Assembly: GCF_017115105.1 (NCBI RefSeq) | Contig: NZ_JABXKH010000162.1 | Span: 1 to 41,641 of the forward strand | Origin: Nostoc sp. NMS2 | Lineage (GTDB): Bacteria > Cyanobacteriota > Cyanobacteriia > Cyanobacteriales > Nostocaceae | Reading direction: 5' to 3' | DNA: 41,641 nucleotides | Made by a program: the position numbers and the translations under genes | Shown here: one piece after another, positions 16,900 to 25,666 of the stretch | Layout of the letters: the number at the start of each line of letters is the position of its first letter | Position numbering within the stretch: position 1 is the stretch's first letter | Notes under the pieces: model-generated | The model's database searches: none | Told to the model about the DNA's origin: nothing | The model's input: the letters and a program-made list of their open reading frames with translations, nothing else

Positions 16900-17046
16900 T
16901 TAAGACATTAGCCTTAATTTTACCACTGATGGTGTTTTTACTTCTGCATATGCAAACAAATCATGCAAACTCAATATTTGGCAAACTTTCTGCTTGAAGA
17001 TTGTTTTGTGCTGAAAACAGTTGCAAATTAAGGCTTTGAGATTCAT
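16900..17046 (-). CDS. Possible 48-residue peptide upstream of the ATP-grasp gene
   Basis: An uninterrupted reading frame (MNLKALICNCFQ... to ...KTPSVVKLRLMS) ending 69 bp before the ATP-grasp start, same strand. It contains Cys8, Cys10 and Cys22 and a basic C-terminus. The ribosome binding site is weak (an AGG seven bases before the ATG). It could be a substrate peptide of the ligase, as in graspetide systems, or just chance in AT-rich DNA. No known core motif such as TxRxPSD is present. The rest of 16831-17214 holds no other feature. Confidence 0.25.
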   Translation of the reverse strand: MNLKALICNCFQHKTIFKQKVCQILSLHDLFAYAEVKTPSVVKLRLMS

Positions 17047-17214
17047 AGCTACCTAAAAATTACAACTTAGTTGGTCTAAAATTTAGCGCTAAGTGTTGAC
17101 AACTTATTAATAATCGAATAACAAGGTGGCAGCAGCATTAAAAAAAGCGTTAGTGCATTCCTACCTAGAAACTAATTAACGCCTTTCATTAAACTTCATA
17201 CGGATAACATCATT

Positions 17215-17451
17215 ATGCCAGAAAATACGGATAACCAAGCTTCTAAATCAGACAATCAGCCTATTGCTTATAAAGAACGTCTCAATTCTTGGGCAATCGC
17301 TCGTCAGCTTCCTAATACACAACGAGAAATTGTTGCTCGCTTCCGCAGCCGTTCTGATGCTGATGGCTATATGCGACACCTCCCCCAGGAAGTACCAAAT
17401 GCTTCCTATCTGGTTGTTTTTGATTGTCAACGCGAAGCATCTGTGATTTAA
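17215..17451 (+). CDS. Small hypothetical protein (78 residues)
   Basis: Soluble 78-residue protein with a polar N-terminus (MPENTDNQASKSDNQP) and a compact remainder, WAIARQLPNTQREIVARFRS then SRSDADGYMRHL and YLVVFD. The sequence IVARFRSRSDADGYMRHLRQ-type helix followed by a terminal strand suggests a small SPOR-like or ferredoxin-like alpha/beta fold, but I do not recognise the family. No strong ribosome binding site is visible. The gene is divergent from the ATP-grasp gene, with 384 bp between the two starts. Confidence 0.6.
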   Translation: MPENTDNQASKSDNQPIAYKERLNSWAIARQLPNTQREIVARFRSRSDADGYMRHLPQEVPNASYLVVFDCQREASVI

Positions 17452-18163
17452 AGTACAAATTAGACAATAGACCTATCTTGAAAATAGGGAACAGAGAAAG
17501 AAATTTTCGTTCTAGATTGTGTTTGCGTAGGGGGTGCTTTGTCCTTACTCTGTTCATTAATATCTTTTTGGCATTCTTGTGGTGAAAAGGGAAGGGTTAA
17601 GGGGAAAATTCAATCCCTTTAACCCTTGCTCTTAATCTATTTATTTTGTTTGCAAAAAAATTAAAAATCTGTAGGTGTAGTCCGTCGAAAGCGAACAGCG
17701 TTCGGTATAAACTAACTTCAATAAACTAATTTCAATACAGCAGTTTTCTTTTGCATGAAGTACAAAGCTACGGGTTTAGAGGCATGAGGCAGAGTCCTCC
17801 ATTTTGTACCTCACTTACTTGCAATTCGGTGTATTTATTACATTATTTAGCTTCTTTTGATTTATTCTCGCCTACTTATTTAATTAGAATTAGAAGCAAT
17901 ACCTTCGCCATTTTTTTTAGGTTGGGTTGAGCGAAGCAAAACCCAACGTATTTGTTGGGTTTCTTGCCTCAACCCAACCTACGAATCGAGACTTATTTAA
18001 TTAGAACTAGAAGTTATTAAATTTTTATACTGATATTATATTATATACAAATATATTACTTCAAAAAAATCCGTAATTGCCCCGTTGCTATTGATATTTT
18101 AAATTACTTAAAAGTAGAGATTAGTGTAATAAGCCCTGAAAGAAAGTGCTTGAGGGTTAATAA
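17452..18163. repeat. Spacer with a palindromic insertion between direct repeats
   Basis: ACTTATTTAATTAGAATTAG... (23 bp, 17874-17896) is repeated with one mismatch at 17991-18013. Between them lies a 94-bp segment with arms TAGGTTGGGTTGAG (17918-17931) and CTCAACCCAACCTA (17968-17981) and an inner AAACCCAAC/GTTGGGTTT pair. This has the look of a small element with flanking duplications. A related repeat is at 35232-35258. An AAGGG/CCCTT-type stem is at 17588-17630. No gene is seen. Confidence 0.6.
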
Positions 18164-21100
18164 GTGGTCAAACAGCGCCGATATCACTGGTTAAAACCTG
18201 TGATATTTTTCTGCAAACGAAAATTACTAGCTTTGTTGCTGGGGATTTTCTTCTCAATCTCTGTAGTTTTACTCTGGGGGAGACTTTTAACTCAGACTCC
18301 AGGGTTATTAACACAAGTTGTATTGATTACAGGGTTATTGGTTGTTGTCACGCTGACATTATCAATCTGTTTTGCCCTGGCGATAAAAGCAAGTAACCAC
18401 CAGATAACAGCAATAAATCAGAAGTTAACTCACAAGATTTTTGAACAGAAACAAATAGAAATTGCCCTCCGTCGCAGCGAGAATCACGAATTGGAATACC
18501 GGATGTTAGCAGCCGATGGGCGAGTTGTTTGGCTGCGAGACGTTGTTAGGGTAGTTGAAGAAGCAGAAACTCCTACTACGCTGAAGGGATTTATGTTTGA
18601 CATTACTGATTTAAAGCAGCTTGAAGAAACCTTGAGACTGAAGGAGAGGGTACTTGCTGCTACCAGTAATGGAATTATCATTGCCGATGCCAGACTTCCC
18701 TATAATCCGGTAATTTACGTCAACTGCGCCTTTGAACAAATAACAGGCTACAGCGCTACTGATGTGATTGGGCAAAACTATCGATTTTTGCAAAGCGCAG
18801 ATATACAGCAATCAGCACTCAATGAACTGCGCTCATCTATTCAAGCTGGAACAAGTTGTAAAGTTATTCTCCGCAACTATAGCAAAGATGGTATCTTGTT
18901 CTGGAATCAATTGAGTATTTCTCCTATTCATGACGAAAATGGCAATTTCAGCCACTTTATTGGAATTCAAACAGATATTAGCCACCGCAAGCAAGCTGAA
19001 GCTAGCCTGCATCGGCAAGCCCTTACTTTTGAAAACATGCATGATGGCGTAATTATCACAGATTTAACCGGAAATATTATTGACTGGAATCCTGCTGCCC
19101 AAAGCATGTTTGGCTATACCAAAGCCGAGATTTTGGCTAAACATATCAGTATTTTGCATCAGCCGGAAGTAGCCGTAACATTAAGCACCAAAATTCTCGA
19201 AACAGTCAACCAGCAAGGACGTTGGTCGGGGGAAATACACTTTCTTCGTAAAGATGGCAGTGAGAGAATTTGCGAAACAACTGTAGTCTCTTTACAGGAT
19301 GAACAGGGAGAAACTGTTGCCACTGTTGGCATAAATCAAGATATTACCGAAAACAAACGAGATAAAGAAGCGTTACAACGGCAATTGCATCGCACCCTAC
19401 TACTTGAACAAATTACTCAAGAAATTCGTCAAAGTCTTGATACCAGGAAAATCTTTGAGACAGCCGCTACCCAAATTGGACAGGCGTTTAAAGTTGATCG
19501 CTGTCTGATCCATTCTTATATTAACGACCCCATCCCCAAAATTCCCTTAGTAGCACAGTATAATATACTCCCCAATTCCTGCTCTGCATGGGGATTGGAA
19601 GTTCCCATAACTAACAATCCTCATGCAGAGCAGATGATGGCACAAGAAAATGCGATCGCCTCTCCAGATGTGTATACCGATCCTTTACTCCAGGCGGCTG
19701 AACCTATCTGCCGAAAAATTCAACTGAAGTCTATGCTGTCAATCCGCACTTCCTATCAAGGAGAACCCAATGGTGCGATCGGATTACATCAGTGCAGCTA
19801 TTTTCGCCAATGGACACCAGACGAAATCGAATTACTAGAAGCAGTGGCGGCTCAACTGGGTATTGCTCTAGCACAGGCTTACTTACTCGAACAAGAAACC
19901 CGCCGACGAGAAGAACTTACCTTGAAAAACTTTGCCTTAGAGCAGGCAAAACGTCAGGCTGAAGCCGCAAATCGGGCAAAAAGTGAGTTTTTGGCAATGA
20001 TGAGCCACGAAATTCGGACTCCAATGAATGCTGTTATTGGCATGACCGATCTATTGCTGGATACTGACCTTACCCCCCAACAGCAAGACTTTGTAGAAAC
20101 AGTTCGCAGTAGCGGAGATGCTTTGCTCTCCATCATCAACGACATTCTAGATTTCTCTAAAATTGAGTCGGGAAAGCTGGAATTAGAAGAACAGCCTTTT
20201 GATTTGAGAGCTTGTGTGGAACAGGCTATTTCTCTATTAGCCCCTAAAGTTGCCCAAAAAGATATCGAACTAGTTTACCTAATCCAACCACAAGTTCCCA
20301 CTCAGATCGTTGGCGATATGACACGTCTGCGCCAAGTCTTAATGAATCTCCTCAACAACGCGATTAAGTTTACTGAACACGGAGAAGTATTACTCTATGT
20401 TGAACTGGGGAATATGGGGAGGAGAGCAGGGGGGCAGGGGGACAATTCCTCTCCTCTGTACCCTTCCCCCCGCCCCTCTGCCTCTTTCGAGTCCCTAATC
20501 CAAATTCAATTTGCCATCAAAGATACAGGTATTGGCATCACACCAGAGAAGATCGAGCGGTTATTTCATCCCTTCACTCAGGCTGATGTCTCTATGACTC
20601 GACGATATGGCGGCACAGGATTAGGATTAGTCATTAGCAAGCGGCTTAGTAAGATGATGGGGGGCACTCTTTGGGTGGAAAGCCAAGGGTTTGTTGGTGG
20701 CAATCCTAGCCCTAGATGGAAAAGTAGAAAATTATTATCATCTCCTTATTCTTCTCAAGGTTCAACATTCTATTTCACCATTACTGCCCAAGTGTCTGCT
20801 GTACCAGAAACTGAATTTAGTAATTCACCGATGCCACTTGAGGGAAAGCGTCTGTTGATTGTGGACGACAATCTGACTAACTGCCAAATTATCAGCTTGC
20901 AAGCAGAGTCTTGGAAAATGGAAACTTATGCTGCCAATTCTGCTCAAGAAGCCTTAGCTCAACTTGCTCAGGGAACACAGTTTGATATTGCCATTTTAGA
21001 TATGCAAATGCCGGCAATGGATGGCATAACCCTAGCTCGTCAAATCCGCAGGCAATCTGGTTGTCAAAATCTACCTTTAGTGATTCTCACCTCTTTAGGT

Positions 21101-22096
21101 AAAGGCGAAACATCCTCTGACTTTGGTGATGTCGATGCTGCTTCTTTGAGCAAACCCATCAAACAATCTCAACTCTACGATGTTATGACCCGTGTTTTAG
21201 GAAATCAGCCAAGCCAAGCTAGTATTTCTGATTTTCCCTTGGTTGATCGGCATTTGACCCATCCACTGCCACTACGGATTCTTTTGGCAGAGGATACGGT
21301 TGTCAATCAGAAAGTTGTTTTACTGATGCTACAGAAAATGGGTTATTCAGCTGATGTCGTAATTAATGGGGTAGAAGTACTCAAGGCTTTGCAAAAACAG
21401 CCTTATGACCTAGTGTTGATGGATGTCCACATGCCCGAAATGGATGGGTTAGAAACAGTTCGGAGAATCTGTCAAGAATGGGAAGTCGGTTTTCGTCCCC
21501 ATATCATTGCGATAACGGCCAATGCGATGCGAGGCGATCGCGAAGTCTGTCTTGCTGCTGGTATGGATGACTACATTAGCAAACCGATTCAGTTACAAAA
21601 GTTAGCTCAGGCACTCAGCAAATGCCCTCGCCAAAGAAGTCTTGAAGTCACTTCCATATTCAAACAAGATAAAATTATGTATTTAGAATTGCAACCTTCG
21701 CAAAATATCATCCAAGAAGGGCAAAACCAGACATTAAAAAGTGCCAAAATTGATGCCAAAATGCTCCAATCCTTGCGGGATATAGTCAGAGGAGATCGGG
21801 TTGTATTTGCTGAACTAATTAAGTGTTATCTTACAGAAACACCGAGACTGGTGCAAGATATTAGCACAGCGATCGCAACCCGGGATGCCCAAACTATATG
21901 GAAGGCAGCCCATCAACTTAAGTCTAGCAGTGCCTCTATTGGAGCGATCGCATTAGCGCAGCTTTGCAAGGTTTTAGAAGCACAGGGACGGAGCAGTGAA
22001 TTAGAAAACACCAGAGAATTACTCTCGCAGTTATACCAGGAATATGAACAAGTTAAAACTGCCTTAGAAAAAGAACTTGCGAAGGAAACACCATGA
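18164..22096 (+). CDS. Hybrid sensor histidine kinase (PAS-PAS-PAS-GAF-HK-REC-REC-Hpt)
   Basis: A 1310-residue membrane sensor with a phosphorelay. Order: two spans (about 20-40 and 50-74), a partial PAS (105-150), a LOV-like PAS (160-275), a third PAS (285-398), GAF (410-575), HisKA with His615 in SHEIRTP, an ATPase domain (N-box near 731, DTGIG 787-791, GGTGLGL 816-822), REC1 (Asp902, phospho-acceptor Asp946, Lys997), REC2 (Asp1044, acceptor Asp1087, Lys1140) and Hpt with His1250. The LOV-like motif reads GQNYRFLQ (203-210): the photoactive Cys of GxNCRFLQ is Tyr, so flavin photochemistry is not expected. The start is GTG after TGAGGG. Residues about 749-776 are a repeat-derived insert. The stop overlaps the next gene's start (ATGA). 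Confidence 0.88.
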   Translation: MVKQRRYHWLKPVIFFCKRKLLALLLGIFFSISVVLLWGRLLTQTPGLLTQVVLITGLLVVVTLTLSICFALAIKASNHQITAINQKLTHKIFEQKQIEIALRRSENHELEYRMLAADGRVVWLRDVVRVVEEAETPTTLKGFMFDITDLKQLEETLRLKERVLAATSNGIIIADARLPYNPVIYVNCAFEQITGYSATDVIGQNYRFLQSADIQQSALNELRSSIQAGTSCKVILRNYSKDGILFWNQLSISPIHDENGNFSHFIGIQTDISHRKQAEASLHRQALTFENMHDGVIITDLTGNIIDWNPAAQSMFGYTKAEILAKHISILHQPEVAVTLSTKILETVNQQGRWSGEIHFLRKDGSERICETTVVSLQDEQGETVATVGINQDITENKRDKEALQRQLHRTLLLEQITQEIRQSLDTRKIFETAATQIGQAFKVDRCLIHSYINDPIPKIPLVAQYNILPNSCSAWGLEVPITNNPHAEQMMAQENAIASPDVYTDPLLQAAEPICRKIQLKSMLSIRTSYQGEPNGAIGLHQCSYFRQWTPDEIELLEAVAAQLGIALAQAYLLEQETRRREELTLKNFALEQAKRQAEAANRAKSEFLAMMSHEIRTPMNAVIGMTDLLLDTDLTPQQQDFVETVRSSGDALLSIINDILDFSKIESGKLELEEQPFDLRACVEQAISLLAPKVAQKDIELVYLIQPQVPTQIVGDMTRLRQVLMNLLNNAIKFTEHGEVLLYVELGNMGRRAGGQGDNSSPLYPSPRPSASFESLIQIQFAIKDTGIGITPEKIERLFHPFTQADVSMTRRYGGTGLGLVISKRLSKMMGGTLWVESQGFVGGNPSPRWKSRKLLSSPYSSQGSTFYFTITAQVSAVPETEFSNSPMPLEGKRLLIVDDNLTNCQIISLQAESWKMETYAANSAQEALAQLAQGTQFDIAILDMQMPAMDGITLARQIRRQSGCQNLPLVILTSLGKGETSSDFGDVDAASLSKPIKQSQLYDVMTRVLGNQPSQASISDFPLVDRHLTHPLPLRILLAEDTVVNQKVVLLMLQKMGYSADVVINGVEVLKALQKQPYDLVLMDVHMPEMDGLETVRRICQEWEVGFRPHIIAITANAMRGDREVCLAAGMDDYISKPIQLQKLAQALSKCPRQRSLEVTSIFKQDKIMYLELQPSQNIIQEGQNQTLKSAKIDAKMLQSLRDIVRGDRVVFAELIKCYLTETPRLVQDISTAIATRDAQTIWKAAHQLKSSSASIGAIALAQLCKVLEAQGRSSELENTRELLSQLYQEYEQVKTALEKELAKETP
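20409..20490 (+). repeat. G/C-rich repeat read in frame inside the kinase gene
   Basis: The DNA runs from a GGGGAGGAGAGCAGG stretch to CCGCCCCTCTGCCTC and is the inverse of the spacer repeat at 33876-33920 (GAGGCAGAGGGGCAGGGG). It adds about 26 Gly/Ser/Pro/Arg-rich residues between the ATPase N-box and DTGIG without breaking the frame. Confidence 0.7.
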
Positions 22097-23061
22097 CAGC
22101 TACTGCTCAAGAAAGCCAATCTTTAGTTCTAATTGTTGATGATGAGCCTTTTATCCGCATGATACTTCGGCAGTTCTTGGAGCGGGAAGGCTATAAAATA
22201 GCGGAAGCTCAAAATGGCAGAGAAGCTTTAACTGCTTTTAACCAAATGCACCCAGACATAATACTCCTTGATGCCATCATGCCGGATATGGATGGGTTCG
22301 AGTGTTGCACTCACTTAGAACTTCTTGATTGCAGCAAACACACTCCAGTTTTAATGATTACGGGACTTGAGGATCAAGAGTCAGTTGATCGAGCATTTGC
22401 AGTGGGAGCAATGGACTATATTACCAAACCGATTCACTGGCCAGTTTTGCGACAACGGGTAAAACGCTTGATTCAGCAATCTCAGTTACAACAAAAACTG
22501 GAAACCGTTAATTTGGAATTGCAGCGATTAGCTACTATTGATGGATTAACTCAAATAGCTAACCGCCGACGGTTTGAAGAGTATTTTAACCAAGAGTGGC
22601 AGCGCCTAAAACGAGATAAACGGCCTCTTTCCCTGATTCTTTGCGATGTTGATTTCTTCAAATTATATAACGATACATACGGGCATCGAGTAGGCGATCG
22701 CTGTCTTCAAGAAATTGCTAAGGCTATCAAAGATATTATTAAACGTCCCGGAGATTTAGTTGCCCGTTATGGTGGAGAAGAATTTGCTGTGATTTTACCT
22801 AATACAGACACCGAAGGGGCGACTCATGTTGCCAAGAAAATTTGCCATACTGTCCGAACATTGGCAATACCTCATGAAAATTCCCAAGTTAGTCCTCATG
22901 TAACAATTAGTCTTGGGTTCACGACAGAAATTCCTCAGCCAGATTCTGACTTGGAAGAAATAATTGCCGCAGCAGATCGGGCATTGTATCAAGCAAAGGC
23001 AGCAGGACGCGATCGCTTTGTGCAAAATATTCTACTACCCAAAAATAAAAATTCCCGCTAG
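22093..23061 (+). CDS. Response regulator with GGDEF domain (diguanylate cyclase)
   Basis: Predicted to make cyclic di-GMP when phosphorylated. The 322-residue protein has an N-terminal receiver (acidic DD16-17, acceptor Asp60 in LLDAIMPDMDG, Lys112 in TKP) and a GGDEF domain from about 140. The active-site loop is RYGGEEF (225-231), an accepted variant of GGDEF. RPGD (218-221) five residues before it is an RxxD product-inhibition I-site. Its ATG overlaps the kinase stop, implying translational coupling, so the kinase Hpt is the likely phosphodonor. A weak AATCCCT/AGGGATT hairpin lies downstream (23125-23144). Confidence 0.92.
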   Translation: MTATAQESQSLVLIVDDEPFIRMILRQFLEREGYKIAEAQNGREALTAFNQMHPDIILLDAIMPDMDGFECCTHLELLDCSKHTPVLMITGLEDQESVDRAFAVGAMDYITKPIHWPVLRQRVKRLIQQSQLQQKLETVNLELQRLATIDGLTQIANRRRFEEYFNQEWQRLKRDKRPLSLILCDVDFFKLYNDTYGHRVGDRCLQEIAKAIKDIIKRPGDLVARYGGEEFAVILPNTDTEGATHVAKKICHTVRTLAIPHENSQVSPHVTISLGFTTEIPQPDSDLEEIIAAADRALYQAKAAGRDRFVQNILLPKNKNSR

Positions 23062-23209
23062 TGCGATGGCAGGTTGATTCAGTAGAAAAGCGATCGCGGT
23101 TCCGTATGAGCGATCGCTATGATTAATCCCTAACCACAGGGATTGATTATGACAATTATATTTGTTGCAGTCCTTTAACGATTGCAGTGCTAGCCCCCTC
23201 ATCCCGATC

Positions 23210-24208
23210 TTAAAAGTTGAAGAAGAATTCAGCTATTCTGACCGGAGGCGGAGCTTCTCCGGCTCCGCTCCTGAATTCTGTTAGCGGATAGCTAGGGTTT
23301 AGCCCGTTCTGAATTCTGTTAGCAGTAGCGGGGCGTTTAGCCCCTTCTGAATTCTTCTCCATTTGTCTCAAAATTGCCGTACACAGTGGACTGTCAGTGT
23401 CTAAAAAACCATTCACGATCGTAAAGTGGTTTTCATTAGGCTGTGGTAAGTATTCACCAGGCAATTCTTTTTCTTTCCATGCAGCCAGAAAATCTAGAGA
23501 TTGCCGTTGAAACTCTGAAGTCTCTTCGCCGCCATAAGTTACAAGTAGAGAACCAGCTTTTTCAGGAAGATGATGGATAGGACTATTGCGAAGAACTTCA
23601 GCCCAAGTAAATTGTAGTTTGGGTTGTAGCCAGGTGTAGGGAAATGGCATCAAATCAAACAAACCGCTAATAGCACAACCACCTTTGATGATGTCATCTG
23701 GTAGCCCATAGTCGTTTTTCCAATCTGTAGCCATGAGCATCGCAGTTAAGTGACCACCGGCTGAGTGACCAGCTACATGGATGCGATTAGGGTCTGCACC
23801 AAAGCTTTCCGCATGATGATAAATCCAGGCGATCGCTGAACGATTTTGGCGGACAATCTCATCAATGGTTACTTTGGGACACAAGGCATAGTTGACCACC
23901 ACCACTGTAACATCGGCAGCTACAAGACCTTGAGCGACAAAGCTAAAATCTTTACTGTTAGACATTATCCAGTAGCCACCGTGGATAAATACCAAAATTG
24001 GTGCTTGTGGTTGCGTTGCAGGAAAAATATCTAGATGTTCGACTAGGGTAGAGCCAAAAACAACACTTAAATGACAACGTAGTTTTTCACGCACCTTAGC
24101 ACTATTTGTGGCATACATATTCATGTATCCAGGTATATCAAGACCTAGTTCACTGGGATTGTATTGGTAATCTAGCTCGGCTTGAGTTTGAAAATTGCGG
24201 TACAGCAT
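23210..24208 (-). CDS. Alpha/beta hydrolase (esterase-like) with repeat-derived C-terminus
   Basis: Cytosolic hydrolase of the esterase/arylformamidase type. From the chosen start (MLYRNFQTQAELDYQYNPSE) it has the oxyanion motif HGGYW, the nucleophile elbow GHSAGGH and a late His in NENHFTIV. The frame continues further upstream to a TTG at 24280, but that part consists of GAATTC repeats, so the Met at 24208 is preferred; no clear ribosome binding site helps. After ILRQMEKN, where relatives would be expected to end, about 45 residues are encoded by TTCTGAATTCTG-family repeats (EGAKRPATANRIQN...). The same peptide is spelled by the non-genic repeat at about 10600-10640. The substrate is unknown. 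Confidence 0.75.
   Translation of the reverse strand: MLYRNFQTQAELDYQYNPSELGLDIPGYMNMYATNSAKVREKLRCHLSVVFGSTLVEHLDIFPATQPQAPILVFIHGGYWIMSNSKDFSFVAQGLVAADVTVVVVNYALCPKVTIDEIVRQNRSAIAWIYHHAESFGADPNRIHVAGHSAGGHLTAMLMATDWKNDYGLPDDIIKGGCAISGLFDLMPFPYTWLQPKLQFTWAEVLRNSPIHHLPEKAGSLLVTYGGEETSEFQRQSLDFLAAWKEKELPGEYLPQPNENHFTIVNGFLDTDSPLCTAILRQMEKNSEGAKRPATANRIQNGLNPSYPLTEFRSGAGEAPPPVRIAEFFFNF
23219..23352. repeat. TTCTGAATTCTG-family repeats in the hydrolase 3' end
   Basis: The 37-bp unit at 23307-23343 matches 10593-10629 with one mismatch. A partial, diverged unit lies at 23271-23305 (CTGAATTCTGTTAGCGGATA). The stretch supplies the hydrolase stop codon. Confidence 0.7.
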
Positions 24209-24951
24209 TGAGTTTTTTGGTTTAGCACAAGTGATTTTAATCAAAACAGAATTCATTCTGAATTCTGAATTTTTATTCAACTAAATTTTTGAGTTAATTA
24301 ATTCCTTATAAAGTCTTACATTGCTTTAAATTAGTCAGTGGGATCGCTAAACAATTACATTATATGTGGTGTAAAAAATAGCATATAGTATTACTAAAGT
24401 ATTCATCATTTACTGATTAGAGTAAGTGATAGCATATAACTCAAAACCCTGCCACCACTAAATTCTATAGGATATTTACAAGGGATTTAAAACATTTATT
24501 CACACAAATAAATCAGATATAGAATGCAAATGATTCAGTACAATTTCGGACTCCATCTTTTAACCAATGTACTGTTTCTATGTTCTTTTACGCAAGTTTA
24601 AAATTTATTCTTGAATAAAATTTCACTATTCTCTGATCTTTGTAAAGTTAACATCAAATTATTGGAATAATTGATTTACTCCTTGTGACAATTGCGCTGG
24701 GAACCTCTACCTGAGCAATGTTTAGCTGGAGCAAAACAAATTATACAAATTAAATGCGGAACAGCTTATTGGCGAAATCACTGCTACTGTACTTCATGAA
24801 CCTGCAATCTGCTGTAAAACTGTGCGTTAGACTAAAGCCATAACACATCCTACTTAAATAGTCTCTAAGGGATTTTTAAGGTTAAATAATTACATTACAG
24901 GCGACAGGGAGCGATCGCCATTAGGGACTGACAAGAAATAAATTATCCAAT
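24209..24951. other. AT-rich spacer upstream of the hydrolase
   Basis: Besides GAATTC repeats at 24248-24275 nothing definite is seen. One short frame (about 24690-24800; QLRWEPLPEQCLAGAKQIIQ) is open for some 34 codons between stops and lacks a start; it may be a gene remnant or chance. Confidence 0.4.
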
Positions 24952-25367
24952 CTTGTGGGGTGGGCCGAAAAGCCATTGGTGTCAAGTTAAGAAAAATAGA
25001 ATCTTGTCAAGTGGTTAAAGCTCAATAGTTAAACTCAACACAAGGATGTTGATTTGAGCTATGCTCAATGATTTGTGTGCGGATGTCGCTGTCCCTTTGC
25101 AGCAGCCCTTAGAACGTATTTCGGTGGAAATGGTCTTTCGCAGTTTGTATTTTTTCCATCGCGCACTCTTGCACAATTCACAACTACAACTTATTCCTTG
25201 GTTGGTTGAGCATCAGCGTTCTATGGGGCTTGTCAAAGCTGTTCGCCCGCGACATCGACGCAACGCTGCAAGGTCGCTTGACATCTGGGCTGAAGCTTTA
25301 ACTTGACACCTATGGCATCTTGCCCGTTCCTTGTATTTCTGGGCGGGCAGGATGCCCACCCCACAAG
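24952..25367. repeat. Palindromic repeat interrupted by an insertion
   Basis: Arms CTTGTGGGGTGGGC (24952-24965) and GCCCACCCCACAAG (25354-25367) are identical to the uninterrupted repeat at 5116-5177, where the left arm runs straight into ATCTTGCCCG. Here that junction is split: ATCTTGCCCG reappears at 25317-25326, after the inserted element. This defines an empty and a filled site in one window. Confidence 0.75.
24972..25316 (+). mobile_element. 345-bp IS-like/MITE element with 19-bp inverted ends
   Basis: Ends GCCATTGGTGTCAAGTTAA (24972-24990) and TTAACTTGACACCTATGGC (25298-25316) are complementary at 18 of 19 positions. Inside, 25061-25306 is open for 81 codons (MLNDLCADVAVPLQQPLERI ... 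RHRRNAARSLDIWAEALT), and its stop lies in the right end. It is basic near the C-terminus and may be the remnant of a transposase, but I do not recognise it. A lone copy of the end, with one mismatch, is at 35562-35580. The element is probably non-autonomous. Confidence 0.65.
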
Positions 25368-25411
25368 AATCATCCCTTAATTCATCGGAACCCTATATAT
25401 GGCTGTGGCTA

Positions 25412-25624
25412 CTAATAGCTAATTAAGTGCAATACGTCGCGTAAGACACTATAGCCAGCTAAATCCCAAAGCAAATAGGCAAGAAAACCAATTGCTGCCA
25501 ACCGACCATTCCAGATTTCAGCTTGAGGAGTGAAACCAAACAAAAAAGCATTGCGATCTACACCGTTATAAGCTTTAGGAACAGTTGGTAAATCGGTAGA
25601 AGGACGATTTTCTCTAGATTCCAT
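25412..25624 (-). CDS. High-light-inducible (Hli/SCP) protein
   Basis: A 70-residue one-helix member of the LHC/CAB superfamily, a thylakoid membrane protein that binds chlorophyll and carotenoid and protects photosystem assembly under excess light. The pigment-binding helix reads AEIWNGRLAAIGFLAYLL (about 36-53), with the conserved E..NGR pair, preceded by NAFLFGFTPQ. It differs from its tandem neighbour mainly in the first 20 residues. The 42-bp spacer between them suggests one transcript. It is the downstream gene of the pair. Confidence 0.93.
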   Translation of the reverse strand: MESRENRPSTDLPTVPKAYNGVDRNAFLFGFTPQAEIWNGRLAAIGFLAYLLWDLAGYSVLRDVLHLISY

Positions 25625-25666
25625 GATCTTTTCTCCAATATCCGGTAAATTTCAAAGATTCAATCT

